Part shown: positions 1-8,033 of the stretch, in pieces
Layout: every line of letters begins with the position of its first letter
Numbering within the stretch: position 1 is the stretch's first letter
Source: Bordetella parapertussis
GTDB taxonomy: Bacteria; Pseudomonadota; Gammaproteobacteria; Burkholderiales; Burkholderiaceae_C
Length of the DNA: 14,579 nt
NCBI GenBank assembly: GCA_945882755.1
Contig: CAMCWS010000053.1
Span: 1 to 14,579 of the forward strand
Reading direction: 5' to 3'
Program-made: the position numbers and the translations under genes
The notes under the pieces: generated by a model
What the model was told of the DNA's origin: nothing
The model's database searches: none
The model's input: only the letters and a program-made list of their open reading frames with translations

Positions 1-804
1 CTGTGCATGGCACCCTTGCCGCGGGCCTTCCAATGGGCCGATGGCTCTGCTTATATGAACCATGTGGAGTTGGTTCGCGCTTCGCGCAACAGCGAGGTGC
101 CTGCCAATTTTTACGAAGACCCCTTGATGTACCAAGGCGGCAGCGACGACTTTTTAGGCCCTTGTGACCCCGTGGTCTGCCCCAGCACGGATTACGGCAT
201 CGACTTCGAGGCCGAGGTGGCGGTCATCACCGGCGATGTGCCTATGCAGGTGTCGCCCGAGCAAGCCTTGGACAGTATCCGTTTGGTGATGATTGCCAAC
301 GATGTGTCGCTGCGCCGCCTCATCCCCAACGAGCTGGCCAAGAACTTTGGCTTTTTGCAAGGCAAGCCCGCCACCGCTTTCAGCCCTGTGGCCGTTACCT
401 TGGATGAATTGGGCGACGCGTGGGAGCATGGTCGTTTGCACCTGAGCATGCGCGTGGACTGGAACGGCAAGCGTGTGGGCATGTGTGAAGCCGGGCCCGA
501 GATGACCTTCCACTTTGGCCAGCTGATTGCCCATCTATGCAAAACCCGCAATGTGCGAGCTGGCAGCATCATCGGCAGCGGCACCGTCAGCAACAAGGCG
601 GTCGAGGTCGATGGCGGCAAAGACTGGCCCAAGGGCTACAGCTGCATCGCCGAAAAACGCGCGATTGAAACGATTTTGGATGGCAAAGCCAGCACCGACT
701 TTATGCAGTTCGGTGACACGGTGCGCATCGAAATGAAAGGGCGGGATGGTCAAAGCGTGTTTGGCGCCATTGACCAAACCATCGCGCCGCTTAAAGCAGG
801 CTAG
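1..804 (+). CDS. Fumarylacetoacetate hydrolase-family protein, 5' end missing
   Basis: The reading frame is open from the first base of the window, so the gene starts upstream; an internal ATG at 7 is probably not the start. The visible 267 codons hold the FAH C-terminal catalytic domain: the metal-binding E-x-E motif in DFEAEVAVI, the later aspartate in IANDVSLRR, and the GSGTVSN glycine-rich stretch. Related proteins in Comamonadaceae run to about 330 residues, so roughly 60 N-terminal residues are probably missing (recollection). FAH-family enzymes hydrolyse C-C bonds of acylpyruvates or related products of aromatic-ring degradation in the cytoplasm; the exact substrate cannot be read from sequence. 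Its tail overlaps the convergent gene ending at 791 by 14 bases. An enoyl-CoA hydratase relative nearby on the same strand fits a catabolic role (inference). Confidence 0.9.
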   Translation: MCMAPLPRAFQWADGSAYMNHVELVRASRNSEVPANFYEDPLMYQGGSDDFLGPCDPVVCPSTDYGIDFEAEVAVITGDVPMQVSPEQALDSIRLVMIANDVSLRRLIPNELAKNFGFLQGKPATAFSPVAVTLDELGDAWEHGRLHLSMRVDWNGKRVGMCEAGPEMTFHFGQLIAHLCKTRNVRAGSIIGSGTVSNKAVEVDGGKDWPKGYSCIAEKRAIETILDGKASTDFMQFGDTVRIEMKGRDGQSVFGAIDQTIAPLKAG

Positions 805-1165
805 GGTCGCCTGCCATCTTGTCGAACTTCACAAAGTATTTGCGAGCTAAAGCGATCAACTGAGGGTCTGTTGGGTGGTCGCTGGGAATGTTCTCGATGA
901 TGGTGTGGGCACAGGCCTTGGCGTGGCTGTCGCACCAAGTTTTGAATTCGGTGCGTGCGGTGCCTGCACCGGTTAACAACACTTCATGGCTGCCTTCTAA
1001 GGCCTGCACGATCTCGGCATAAAACGCTTTGTTGTCAGGGTGTTTGCCTTGGTGACTGTGCTTGCTGCGCGAATGCACACGCTCGCCCTGCACATGCTCG
1101 CGGTCAAACATCAGCACATGGGCTTCGGCGTGGTCCATCCACACAACGGCATGAAAAGTAGACAT
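791..1165 (-). CDS. Small 'translational machinery'-type conserved protein
   Basis: A 124-residue cytoplasmic protein beginning MSTFHAVVWMDHAEAHVLMF and ending in a conserved-looking DHPTDPQLIALARKYF segment. This start/end pattern matches a small proteobacterial family that databases usually label 'translational machinery protein', related to bacterial eRF1/archaeal release-factor-like domains; I recognise the family by pattern only, and its role is unproven. The ATG at 1165 is preceded by AGGA at good spacing. It has no signal peptide or membrane segment. It follows the DksA-like gene by 18 bases on the same strand, so the two are probably one operon, possibly a stress or ribosome-related pair (inference). 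Its 3' end overlaps the FAH gene by 14 bases in tail-to-tail orientation. Confidence 0.75.
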   Translation of the reverse strand: MSTFHAVVWMDHAEAHVLMFDREHVQGERVHSRSKHSHQGKHPDNKAFYAEIVQALEGSHEVLLTGAGTARTEFKTWCDSHAKACAHTIIENIPSDHPTDPQLIALARKYFVKFDKMAGDPSLL

Positions 1166-1183
1166 GGTGTTCCTTGTAAAAGA

Positions 1184-1552
1184 TTAAACGGGGTGTGCTT
1201 GCTCGAAGGTGGTTTGGCAGGTGATGCAGCGCAGGGTATGGGGTGTGGCATCCAGTCGCAACGCAGGGATGTGGGTGCCGCAGTCCACGCACAAGCCATA
1301 AACGCCTTCTTTGATGCGCAGCAGCGATGCGTCAATCGCCAGCAACTCGGCGGTTTCATGCTCGTTGATGGCAAAAGCGATGTCTCGACCGGTTTGTATT
1401 TGCGCGTTGTCGTCCTCGCTTTTGTCCAAAGCCTCGCTGGCAGCGTCTGCGCGGCTGATGGGTCCGCCGCGCTGTGCGTCGATTTGCGCCAGTAAGGCGT
1501 CGCGTTCTACAACGAGACGGTGTTTGTATTTCTGAGCGGTGACGGCATCCAT
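1184..1552 (-). CDS. TraR/DksA-family C4 zinc-finger protein
   Basis: A 122-residue protein with an N-terminal helical half rich in charged residues and a C-terminal zinc finger: CVDC, then 17 residues later CITC, the four-cysteine DksA/TraR pattern. Members bind the RNA polymerase secondary channel and adjust transcription, often with ppGpp; this is a small relative rather than the main DksA (about 150 residues). I chose the ATG at 1552 because AGGAGG lies at 1557-1562, four bases upstream; an ATG at 1597 would add 15 unlikely residues and has no such site. The acidic pair expected at the coiled-coil tip is not obvious. It leads a likely two-gene operon with the gene ending at 791, and diverges from the enoyl-CoA hydratase gene. 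Confidence 0.85.
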   Translation of the reverse strand: MDAVTAQKYKHRLVVERDALLAQIDAQRGGPISRADAASEALDKSEDDNAQIQTGRDIAFAINEHETAELLAIDASLLRIKEGVYGLCVDCGTHIPALRLDATPHTLRCITCQTTFEQAHPV

Positions 1553-1608
1553 GAAGCCTCCTGTGAAATCAACAAAGCCCATATTGCCCCCCCGCATGAC
1601 GTTAGACC

Positions 1609-1622
1609 TTGACCTTGGTCAA
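1609..1622. promoter_or_regulatory. Perfect inverted repeat in divergent promoter gap (possible operator)
   Basis: TTGACC-TT-GGTCAA is a perfect 6+6 palindrome with a two-base spacer, overlapping a tandem ACCTTG repeat (1606-1617). It sits 62 bases before the enoyl-CoA hydratase start and 56 bases before the DksA-like start. A 12-base direct repeat (TCAACAAAGCCC at 1569-1580 and 1619-1630, exactly 50 bases apart) surrounds it. The symmetry suggests a dimeric regulator site; no regulator is identified. Confidence 0.35.
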
Positions 1623-1683
1623 CAAAGCCCCAGTTTGGCAAAACGGCACAATCTTGGTTTTCTTCACGACACCAAGAGCACCC

Positions 1684-2490
1684 ATGAAAGCCATTGACTA
1701 CAGCGTCTACTCCACCTTGTCCATCACCCGCCGCGGCCCCAGGGACAGCGTGCTGGATATCCAAATGAAGGCCATCAACGGCAAATTGCCCACGGCAGGA
1801 CATGCGGGCCACGAGGACTTGTGCGAGATTTGGCGTGATGTTGGCCGCGACGACAGCGTGCGTTGCGCGGTGCTGCGCGGCGAGGGCATGGGTTTCTCGG
1901 GTGGCGGCGACTTGCAACTGGTGCAAGACATGGCCGAGGACTTCGAGGTGCGAACCCGCGTATGGAAAGAGGCGCGGGACTTGGTCTACAACGTCATCAA
2001 TTGCGACAAACCCATCGTCAGCGCCCTGCACGGCCCAGCTGTGGGTGCGGGACTGGTGGCAGGTTTGTTGGCCGACATTTCCATCGCTGCCAAAAGCGCC
2101 AAGATCGTCGATGGCCATACCCGCTTGGGCGTGGCCGCTGGTGACCACGCAGCCATCATCTGGCCCTTGTTGTGCGGCATGGCCAAAGCCAAGTACTACC
2201 TGTTGCTGTGTGAGGCGGTCAGCGGCGAAGAGGCCGAGCGCATTGGGCTGGTGTCTTTGTGCGTGGAAGACGATCAATTGCTCAACAAAGCCTATGAAGT
2301 GGCCGACAAATTGGCCAATGGCAGCCAAAGCGCCATCCGCTGGACCAAGTATTCCTTGAACAACTGGCTGCGCCAAGCCGGTCCTGCATTTGACACCTCG
2401 CTGGCGCTGGAATTCATGGGCTTTGCCGGCCCTGATGTGCGCGAAGGTGTGGCGTCCTTGAAGGCCAAGCGGCCTGCCGATTTCGGCTGA
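1684..2490 (+). CDS. Enoyl-CoA hydratase/isomerase-family protein
   Basis: A 268-residue crotonase-fold protein. The oxyanion-hole elements are visible: [10 protein letters not shown] near residue 70 and the [10 protein letters not shown] helix start near residue 118, followed by [20 protein letters not shown] and the [13 protein letters not shown] segment ([10 protein letters not shown]). Family members hydrate or isomerise acyl-CoA thioesters in fatty-acid or aromatic-acid degradation in the cytoplasm. In the usual catalytic-glutamate stretch the sequence reads [12 protein letters not shown] rather than the GAGGT type, a variant seen in a side branch of the family, so the exact reaction is uncertain. 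I start it at the ATG at 1684 (MKAIDYS); the frame could extend to a TTG at 1609 but that runs through the palindrome and has no ribosome site. No strong Shine-Dalgarno precedes 1684 (only AGAGCA). It stands alone after the minus-strand pair. Confidence 0.88.
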   Translation: MKAIDYSVYSTLSITRRGPRDSVLDIQMKAINGKLPTAGHAGHEDLCEIWRDVGRDDSVRCAVLRGEGMGFSGGGDLQLVQDMAEDFEVRTRVWKEARDLVYNVINCDKPIVSALHGPAVGAGLVAGLLADISIAAKSAKIVDGHTRLGVAAGDHAAIIWPLLCGMAKAKYYLLLCEAVSGEEAERIGLVSLCVEDDQLLNKAYEVADKLANGSQSAIRWTKYSLNNWLRQAGPAFDTSLALEFMGFAGPDVREGVASLKAKRPADFG

Positions 2491-2624
2491 AAAACTAACG
2501 GATTAACAGAAATCCAGGCTCGGAAAACCTATATAAATCAATAACTTATGATGCAAAAACGCACACTCACACGATGCTTTTAGAACACATGTCCAGCCAA
2601 GCAGTCATTAAAGGCCAGTATTTA

Positions 2625-3020
2625 TTAAGGTTTACCCACCACATTGATTGAAATTGTTTTTCTGAATGCGGTGCCGTATGAGCGGTGCGCACTATCCCCA
2701 AATTGCAAAGTCAATTTGTATTTTCCAGGCTGTAAAAATATTTCAGCCTCAGATTGACCTTTTCCGTAATGCTTGTGTTGATTGTCGAATGGAATCACCA
2801 CATTCTTTTCAATATCCACTGCATTGATAAACAAATGATGATGCCCTGTCCCTGGTCTCACCTCAGTTGCTGGCGCCAATTCCAAACCGCTGACAGAAAA
2901 TTTGGCCCAAAATGTTGGCTCAACAGTGTCTCCATCTTTGGGATAAACAAAATCTACCCCTTGTGCAGCAACCAATAAGGGCGCGATAAACAAACCCAAC
3001 AAAATTAGGCTCTTCTTCAT
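2625..3020 (-). CDS. Secreted DUF4399-domain protein
   Basis: A 131-residue protein with a clear Sec signal peptide (KK followed by LILLGLFIAPLLVAA, cleavage probably after AAQ-like residues near 20). The mature part shows the DUF4399 signature: FVYPKDGDTV at the start, a central GTGHHHLFIN histidine cluster, HKHYGKGQSEAEI, and LQPGKYKLTLQF with SYG near the end. The His cluster suggests a metal site in an immunoglobulin-like beta domain, but no function is established for the family. AAAGGA upstream of the ATG is a good ribosome site. It is the last gene of the minus-strand run that starts with the amidohydrolase, 28 bases after the adhesin-E-like gene. Likely periplasmic. Confidence 0.85.
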   Translation of the reverse strand: MKKSLILLGLFIAPLLVAAQGVDFVYPKDGDTVEPTFWAKFSVSGLELAPATEVRPGTGHHHLFINAVDIEKNVVIPFDNQHKHYGKGQSEAEIFLQPGKYKLTLQFGDSAHRSYGTAFRKTISINVVGKP

Positions 3021-3048
3021 AGATTTCCTTTGCTAAAAAAATGGCGGG

Positions 3049-3432
3049 TTAACTGAGCTTAGGGCACAGCATGTGGAGCAACTCTAGATTACGGGTTCCC
3101 TCGACCGCCACCCGCCAATCGTTGTCAGCCTCCTCGCTGGCACTGATGCGTTCACCACTGAGCAGGGGTCCGGCAAAAAATTCACCCGACAGATTACGAA
3201 AAAGCTGTTTGCCACAGTCATACTCTTTGCGTGTTTTGCTAGACAACACGCGATTTAAAGGAAAACTGTAATTGAGCATTTCCCAAACGATCACCTTGTC
3301 TTTGTTAATTTGTACGGTGGCCGGGTCGTAATAAAAAACAGCTTTACCGTTGTCTGCATATTCAAGCCAGTCAGCGTGAGTTAAGGTCAACGAAAAAAAT
3401 GCGATCAATCCTGCCAGAAGTTGTATTTTCAT
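3049..3432 (-). CDS. Surface-adhesin E-like small secreted protein
   Basis: A 127-residue protein with a Sec signal peptide (residues 1-20, ending THA-D). The mature part follows the surface-adhesin protein E pattern: an early Trp (W22), YYDPATVQ, KVIVWEMLNY, then two cysteines (C73 in YDCGK and C123 in MLCPK) probably joined in a disulfide. Haemophilus protein E binds host proteins, but most environmental relatives have no known role. The start codon overlaps the stop of the di-heme oxidoreductase gene as ATGA (four bases), so translation is coupled. It is paralogous in layout to the protein at 8576-9010, whose two cysteines are also exactly 50 residues apart. Confidence 0.75.
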   Translation of the reverse strand: MKIQLLAGLIAFFSLTLTHADWLEYADNGKAVFYYDPATVQINKDKVIVWEMLNYSFPLNRVLSSKTRKEYDCGKQLFRNLSGEFFAGPLLSGERISASEEADNDWRVAVEGTRNLELLHMLCPKLS

Positions 3433-4802
3433 AGTGAGTTCACAAATTGCAAGACTGCATCTCGTTCATCTTTTGGCATCGAGGCAAACGTATCTCGTGC
3501 TTTTTTGGCCTCACCGCCGTGCCACAAAATTGCCTCTAATACATTTCGCGCTCTGCCATCGTGTAAAAAATGGGTACTTCCATTGACCTGTTGCGACAGG
3601 CCAATGCCCCACAAAGGTGCTGTACGCCAGTCTCGCGCTCCCGCCATAAACTCGGGTCTGCCATCAGCCAATTCTTCACCCATGTCATGCAACAACAAGT
3701 CGGTATAAGCACGAAAAGTGGTGTTAGCAATCACAGGCAACAAAGGGTAATCGCCTGTTTTCAGCTCTGGCAAATGACACTGGGCACATCCTGCCTTTTC
3801 AAAAAGAATTTGACCACGCTGCACTTGCTCAGATTCTTTATTCCGAGGTGGGGGTGGTGCCAGTGCCGCTTGCCAAAACTCCAGCTGATCCCAGTTGTAA
3901 TCGAGTAATTCAGGGCGATTACCTGGCGGCATAGCCAAGCACAGCGTTTGAACAGGCGGACAATTTTCTTCTATGTACAAAGACGAGGTGACCCCCATGT
4001 CACCGAGAAATGCAGTGGCAGTTTGCTGCCTGATGCTGGGCTGGGCTGCCTTCCATCCAAAACGCCCCACTGCTTCAGTACGCTTAATATCGTCGCGGAC
4101 ATAGTTGATCCGGCCATTCAGACCTTGTGTTTTTTGGTGCTCGGCAATGGCTTGAAGACTTGCCTGCGGAACAGCTTCGAGAAATCCCAAGCCAAACAAA
4201 GCTTGTGTATTTCTTAAAGAAAACATGACATCTGGCTCGAGAGGTCCAAAAGCCAAGTTTTCTATGCGTAACTGTGGTTTGCGTAATTCAACTTTGGTAC
4301 CGTCTGCCAAGGTGACTAGGTGATATAGCCAGTCGATAAAAACATCTGCTTCACCAGGTTTACGGTTCTCCTTCAGTCCCACGCTCACGCCAGTGACCTG
4401 TATCTGATCGCCGTAGTGAGGATGCGGTTTTGGCGCACCATGCGGACCCTCTCCCGGAACAGACAGACGCAATAGTTGTTGAGTAATGACCGTGTTATCA
4501 AGGGTACGCCCTCGCCCCGCTTGAACATGGCATACAGAACAGGCGTCAGCTATGAAAGTAGGCCCCAAGCCCCAGTGTCCGCCAAGCAATGGGAACACCA
4601 CCCAAGGCACAGAAAATTCCTTTTCACCTTCTCTGAAAACTCCGAGTTGTTTAAAGCTTAGGCCCGCAACAGGCTGCAAATACACCTGCTGAGGACTAAC
4701 AGGCTTGGGCTCGCTGCGAACAATTTGTGCCCACGCCTGCCATGAGAACAGGCAAGCCAAGCCAAGGCCGCCGACATACACCAAACCTTTGCACCATATC
4801 AT
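3429..4802 (-). CDS. Di-heme oxidoreductase (DHOR/DUF1111), secreted cytochrome c
   Basis: A 457-residue protein with an N-terminal signal or anchor (residues 5-25). Two c-type heme sites are present: CSVCH at 88-92 and CAQCH at 339-343. The C-terminal part holds the family's conserved stretch APLWGIGLSQQVNG, FLHDGRARN and EAILWHGGEA (residues about 395-433). This is the 'di-heme oxidoredictase' family (PF06537), related to MauG and bacterial di-heme peroxidases; often labelled 'thiol oxidoreductase', with substrates mostly unknown. It would act in the periplasm and need the Ccm heme-attachment system. No Shine-Dalgarno is obvious before the ATG at 4802. It follows the small cysteine protein by 46 bases and overlaps the adhesin-E-like gene by four. 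A cysteine at residue 4 does not make a lipobox (no preceding L-x-G/A). Confidence 0.9.
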   Translation of the reverse strand: MIWCKGLVYVGGLGLACLFSWQAWAQIVRSEPKPVSPQQVYLQPVAGLSFKQLGVFREGEKEFSVPWVVFPLLGGHWGLGPTFIADACSVCHVQAGRGRTLDNTVITQQLLRLSVPGEGPHGAPKPHPHYGDQIQVTGVSVGLKENRKPGEADVFIDWLYHLVTLADGTKVELRKPQLRIENLAFGPLEPDVMFSLRNTQALFGLGFLEAVPQASLQAIAEHQKTQGLNGRINYVRDDIKRTEAVGRFGWKAAQPSIRQQTATAFLGDMGVTSSLYIEENCPPVQTLCLAMPPGNRPELLDYNWDQLEFWQAALAPPPPRNKESEQVQRGQILFEKAGCAQCHLPELKTGDYPLLPVIANTTFRAYTDLLLHDMGEELADGRPEFMAGARDWRTAPLWGIGLSQQVNGSTHFLHDGRARNVLEAILWHGGEAKKARDTFASMPKDERDAVLQFVNSL

Positions 4803-4848
4803 TTATGGCTTTCTGTTCAGTTTCTTCAACGACCCCTACAAGCCGCTT

Positions 4849-5130
4849 CTAGCACTTTTGTTCCATAGCGCAAGATTTGTATACAGGGTCTGGAAGCACA
4901 ACACCTTCACACGCCTCCTTGACATTGATCTTGGCATTACGGCATGCAGTGCCCAATGCAACCATGGAGTCTGTCGCTGCATTTTTCATGTCACAGAAAT
5001 AGTCTTGCTGCTTTTTGGCGTCTTGACAGGTGCCCACACGGGTTTTCTTTTCCTCTTCATTGGCTGAAACAGTCAGGGAAAACAGGGCCAATGACAATAA
5101 AGCTATGGATGTCTTTTGAATTGTGTTCAT
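4849..5130 (-). CDS. Small secreted protein with twin CX10C motif (copy A)
   Basis: A 93-residue protein of no family I recognise. Residues 1-23 form a Sec signal peptide (LLSLALFSLTVSA). The mature part has six cysteines: C35 and C46 (CX10C), C63 and C74 (CX10C), then C87 and C93 at the very C-terminus. The helix-prone, Lys/Gln-rich spacing suggests an alpha-hairpin closed by two disulfides. I start at the ATG at 5130; an upstream in-frame start at 5172 would put a poor extension ahead of the signal peptide and sits next to the terminator hairpin. It lies between the amidohydrolase terminator and the di-heme oxidoreductase. It shares RxGTC, the CX10C pairs and an ACxNAKxN core with the protein at 8235-8531, so the two are paralogues. 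Confidence 0.75.
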   Translation of the reverse strand: MNTIQKTSIALLSLALFSLTVSANEEEKKTRVGTCQDAKKQQDYFCDMKNAATDSMVALGTACRNAKINVKEACEGVVLPDPVYKSCAMEQKC

Positions 5131-5167
5131 ATCATCTTTGAAAGAAGTTTGGTTCTGAAATAAAAGA

Positions 5168-5200
5168 AGCAAGCTGCATACGCTTTGTATGCAGCTTGCT
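5168..5200 (-). terminator. Intrinsic terminator after amidohydrolase gene
   Basis: A perfect 14-bp stem (arms 5168-5181 and 5187-5200) with a five-base loop, followed on the minus strand by the T-rich run TTCTTTTATTT. It begins 25 bases past the amidohydrolase stop. It separates that gene from the small cysteine protein gene, so the downstream genes need readthrough or their own promoter. Confidence 0.85.
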
Positions 5201-5225
5201 AATCACTTAGGCATGTAAACCTTGA

Positions 5226-6779
5226 TCAAGCAAGGCTCTCTCCTCGTCCTTCCTTGGCGATATAGCCATAAGCTGCATTGCTACGCTCGCCACCCATGGC
5301 CAAATACTCGGCCTTCATTTGGGCAATCATGTCGTGGTCGAAGGCTTTTGCATCAGCAGCGATCTTCTGTGCGTCCAAGCGGTACAGCTTGGCAGAGTTT
5401 TCACCGAAGATCTTGTTTTTGACAGATCCGCGGCCATCGCCCAGCTTGATTTTCCAGCCTTGTTTTTTCATCATGTCATCTGGAATCTCAAGGCGGCGCA
5501 TGGCTTCGATCTGCCACTGGGGCGAGCCGTACCACACCGAATCAGTGCCCCAAACCACGCGCTCAGGACCCATCAGGTTGACCAATTGTCCGATGAAGGC
5601 GGCACAGAAGCGAGGGTCTGTCACTGCGGTACTGGCAAAGCTTGATCCGATTTCGGCATAAACATTGTTGACGCCGTATTTTTGAGGAATACGAGCCAAG
5701 TCTGTCGCCCACTGAATATAGCCATCCTTTTCAAACTGGGCCATTTCCATGTCTGGCTTGTCGGCCAACCATGGACGCAAAGCAGCATGGTAGATGACAA
5801 AGTTCATTTTGGGCCAGTCTTTCGCGGCTTTACCCACATCAGCGACAGTTGCGTTTTCCCAAGTACCGGCAAAAGCTTTTTCATAGTCACGTGGCATCAA
5901 GCCCTTGTGGATACAAATGGTGTTGATACCCGCTTTGAGCGCTTTTTCATAGAACGGATACATGAGCTTTTCATCGTCCAGGCGCCAAGCGTATTTGGAC
6001 GGGCCGAAGGGGTCGCCAATGGTGTAGGACTTCCAGGACACAGGCTTGAGTTCGGCAATGGCACGGTCCACTTCATCCATCCAATTGGGGTATTTGGGTG
6101 TGATGATGGAGTGACCCAACATACGCACGCTGCCCGCCATTTTGTTGACTGCACGGCAGGCGTTTTGAATCGCATCATTGGAGAGCAACCACCAGTTCGG
6201 GTCATCAAACGGCGCACCAGACAGCAAAGCAATAGTGGTATCACTGTCAAGAAAAATTTCCTTGAGGTAGTTGTCCATTTTGTAACGCGACAAATTGGTG
6301 GGAACACTGCCAATATTGGGATTGACATTTGCGCCTTCAGCCCATTTGGTCAAACCCAGCAGACCTTCCTCTTTGAAATCATCACGGATAAAGTGGGTTT
6401 GATCATCAAAGATGAATTGACCCTTGTATTTGGCTTTACGGTCTCCTGCTGCATCAGGGCTTTTGACCTCAGCTGCATTGACATCAAAAATGTCACCGTG
6501 AACCATGTTCATGGCCATGAAGGCAGCAGCCATGCCCGAGGAAGATGCCAGAAATTTGCGGCGCGTTGTGTTGTGACGTTTGGCTTCTTTGTCAGCAATT
6601 TCTTTGATTAGGAACTCAACCTTTTTTTGCTTTTCCGTTTGCGGCATTGGGTTGTATTCGCCATTGGAGACAATTTGTGTTGGTATTGGCGAACGAAATG
6701 CGGCCTCGTCCGCATGCAAACATTCATCGAATTCTCTTTCGGTCATGGAAACGCCGAAGGGGCGTTGTTTATCACTCAT
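5226..6779 (-). CDS. TAT-type amidohydrolase-family (TIM-barrel) protein
   Basis: A 517-residue protein of the amidohydrolase-2/ACMSD-like metal-dependent hydrolase fold. Visible candidate metal or catalytic residues are D125/D126 and H129 in FIFDDQTHF, the His of CIHKG, the His of YHAALRP, and the Asp of VVWGTDSVWYGSP. A twin-arginine motif, TTRRKFLASS (R73-R74), is followed by an alanine/methionine-rich segment, suggesting export by TAT, but it lies behind about 72 residues containing SPIPTQIVSNGEYNP. The ATG at 6779 has AGGAG upstream; in-frame ATG at 6647 has no ribosome site. I recall the same N-terminal stretch in close relatives, so it is probably genuine. The reaction (hydrolysis or decarboxylation) is unknown. 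It heads the minus-strand run and diverges from the quinone reductase gene; a strong terminator follows it. Confidence 0.85.
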   Translation of the reverse strand: MSDKQRPFGVSMTEREFDECLHADEAAFRSPIPTQIVSNGEYNPMPQTEKQKKVEFLIKEIADKEAKRHNTTRRKFLASSSGMAAAFMAMNMVHGDIFDVNAAEVKSPDAAGDRKAKYKGQFIFDDQTHFIRDDFKEEGLLGLTKWAEGANVNPNIGSVPTNLSRYKMDNYLKEIFLDSDTTIALLSGAPFDDPNWWLLSNDAIQNACRAVNKMAGSVRMLGHSIITPKYPNWMDEVDRAIAELKPVSWKSYTIGDPFGPSKYAWRLDDEKLMYPFYEKALKAGINTICIHKGLMPRDYEKAFAGTWENATVADVGKAAKDWPKMNFVIYHAALRPWLADKPDMEMAQFEKDGYIQWATDLARIPQKYGVNNVYAEIGSSFASTAVTDPRFCAAFIGQLVNLMGPERVVWGTDSVWYGSPQWQIEAMRRLEIPDDMMKKQGWKIKLGDGRGSVKNKIFGENSAKLYRLDAQKIAADAKAFDHDMIAQMKAEYLAMGGERSNAAYGYIAKEGRGESLA

Positions 6780-7049
6780 AAAAGTCTCCTTTTTGATGTT
6801 AATACCCGAACACAAAAAAGTGTTTGGTTTGCGAAATGTGATGCATACCTAATCAATTGTCAATAAAGAATATTTAAACGCTAGGGTATTCACTTAGCTT
6901 CGCCGCAAACTCTCACCATGTATAAATCTGAAAGTCCCAAGATCTTAAAAAAAATAGGATATTTTGCGAAGGGTGCTAAAAATATATAGTCTGAAATTGC
7001 CACATGCGCAGTCATTTGCGCCATGGTGGTTCAACCCAAGGAAAAGCCC

Positions 7050-8033
7050 ATGAAAGCTGTTTGGTACGAGCGCAATGGTGGCGCCAAAGATGTTCTGATT
7101 TACGGCGATCTACCCACTCCACAGCCCGCCGAGAATGAAGTGCGTGTGCAATTGTTTGCTTCAGGGGTGAATCCTTCCGATGTCAAATCGCGTTTGGCGC
7201 GGCCACTCCAAGACCCTTTCATCGTGCCGCACAGTGACGGCGCCGGCATCATCGACGCCATCGGTCAAGGGGTGGATCCGGCTCGACTGGGGGAGCGGGT
7301 ATGGATCTGGAATGCCCAATGGCAAAGACCTATGGGAACCTCAGCGCAATATGTCTGCCTGCCTTCAGAGCAGGCGGCTCATTTGCCAGACGGCACCTCA
7401 TTTCAGGAAGGTGCCTGCATGGGAATTCCAGGATTGACAGCGTTACAAGCTGTTCGGATCGCAGGGGATGTGACAAAACAAACCGTGCTTGTCACTGGTG
7501 CATCGTCTGCAGTTGGTCATTATGTGACCCAGATGCTAAAGAGGATGGGCGCCAAAGTCATTGGCACAGTGGGCTCACCAGCCAAGGCCGCACATGCCAA
7601 GGAAGCCGGAGCGGATGACTGCCTTTTTTACAAAACTGATGATGTCGTGACGCAAGTTAAAGACCTGACACACGGAAAAGGCGTCGACACCATCATTGAC
7701 ATGGATTTTTCCACCACCATTTCATGGGTTGCTCAAGGTGTTTTGCGACCCCACGGCCATTTGGTGTGTTACGGGTCTAATCCTCCTGCACAGGTGCCTG
7801 TGATGTTCAGGCCGCTACTATTTAACTCCATCAGCATGAGTTTTTTCTTGGTCTACGACCTCCCGGTTCAGCAGCGCGAACCGTGTGTGCACATTTTGAA
7901 CAGGATGCTGGAAAACAAACAGCTCAAGCACACTATCGGGGCAACTTTTTCATTGCAGCAAACTGCTGAGGCCCACTTGACTGTCGAGGCGGGTCAAACC
8001 ATAGGAAATGTTGTTATTGCGGTCGACCATTGA
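7050..8033 (+). CDS. Zinc-free NADPH:quinone oxidoreductase-like MDR protein
   Basis: A 327-residue medium-chain dehydrogenase/reductase of the quinone-reductase type. The N-terminal GroES-like part includes FASGVNPSDVK and HSDGAGII, where the NPSD/DGAG pattern marks the QOR branch and the catalytic zinc cysteine is absent. The Rossmann part has TVLVTGASSAVGHYV (about 145-159), a variant of the usual GAAGGVG nucleotide loop, then GAKVIGTVGS. It would reduce quinones or enones with NADPH in the cytoplasm. I start at the ATG at 7050 with AAGGAAA upstream rather than the in-frame ATG at 7023. It diverges from the amidohydrolase gene across a 270-base AT-rich gap, so the two may share control (inference). 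It is followed 201 bases later by the second small cysteine protein. Confidence 0.9.
   Translation: MKAVWYERNGGAKDVLIYGDLPTPQPAENEVRVQLFASGVNPSDVKSRLARPLQDPFIVPHSDGAGIIDAIGQGVDPARLGERVWIWNAQWQRPMGTSAQYVCLPSEQAAHLPDGTSFQEGACMGIPGLTALQAVRIAGDVTKQTVLVTGASSAVGHYVTQMLKRMGAKVIGTVGSPAKAAHAKEAGADDCLFYKTDDVVTQVKDLTHGKGVDTIIDMDFSTTISWVAQGVLRPHGHLVCYGSNPPAQVPVMFRPLLFNSISMSFFLVYDLPVQQREPCVHILNRMLENKQLKHTIGATFSLQQTAEAHLTVEAGQTIGNVVIAVDH

Noticed and set aside
1507..2376. A 289-codon minus-strand frame opposite the enoyl-CoA hydratase gene
   Set aside because: It is the complementary shadow of a GC-rich gene and shows no motif of its own.
5682..6611. A 309-codon plus-strand frame opposite the amidohydrolase gene
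   Set aside because: It lies wholly antisense to a well-supported gene with family motifs and a good ribosome site; its protein is rich in unlikely residue runs and shows no family pattern.
6840..6900. A TTGACA box on the minus strand upstream of the amidohydrolase gene as a -35 element
   Set aside because: No matching -10 box at 16-18 bases spacing; the nearest candidate (TATGCA) is too close.
6918..6989. A 23-codon lysine-rich frame in the gap between the amidohydrolase and quinone reductase genes
   Set aside because: No ribosome site and no independent support; too short to distinguish from chance in AT-rich DNA.
7004..7024. Bulged hairpin ATGCGCA/TGCGCCAT in front of the quinone reductase gene
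   Set aside because: Short, with a bulge, and no U-tract or known motif; not enough for a regulatory call.
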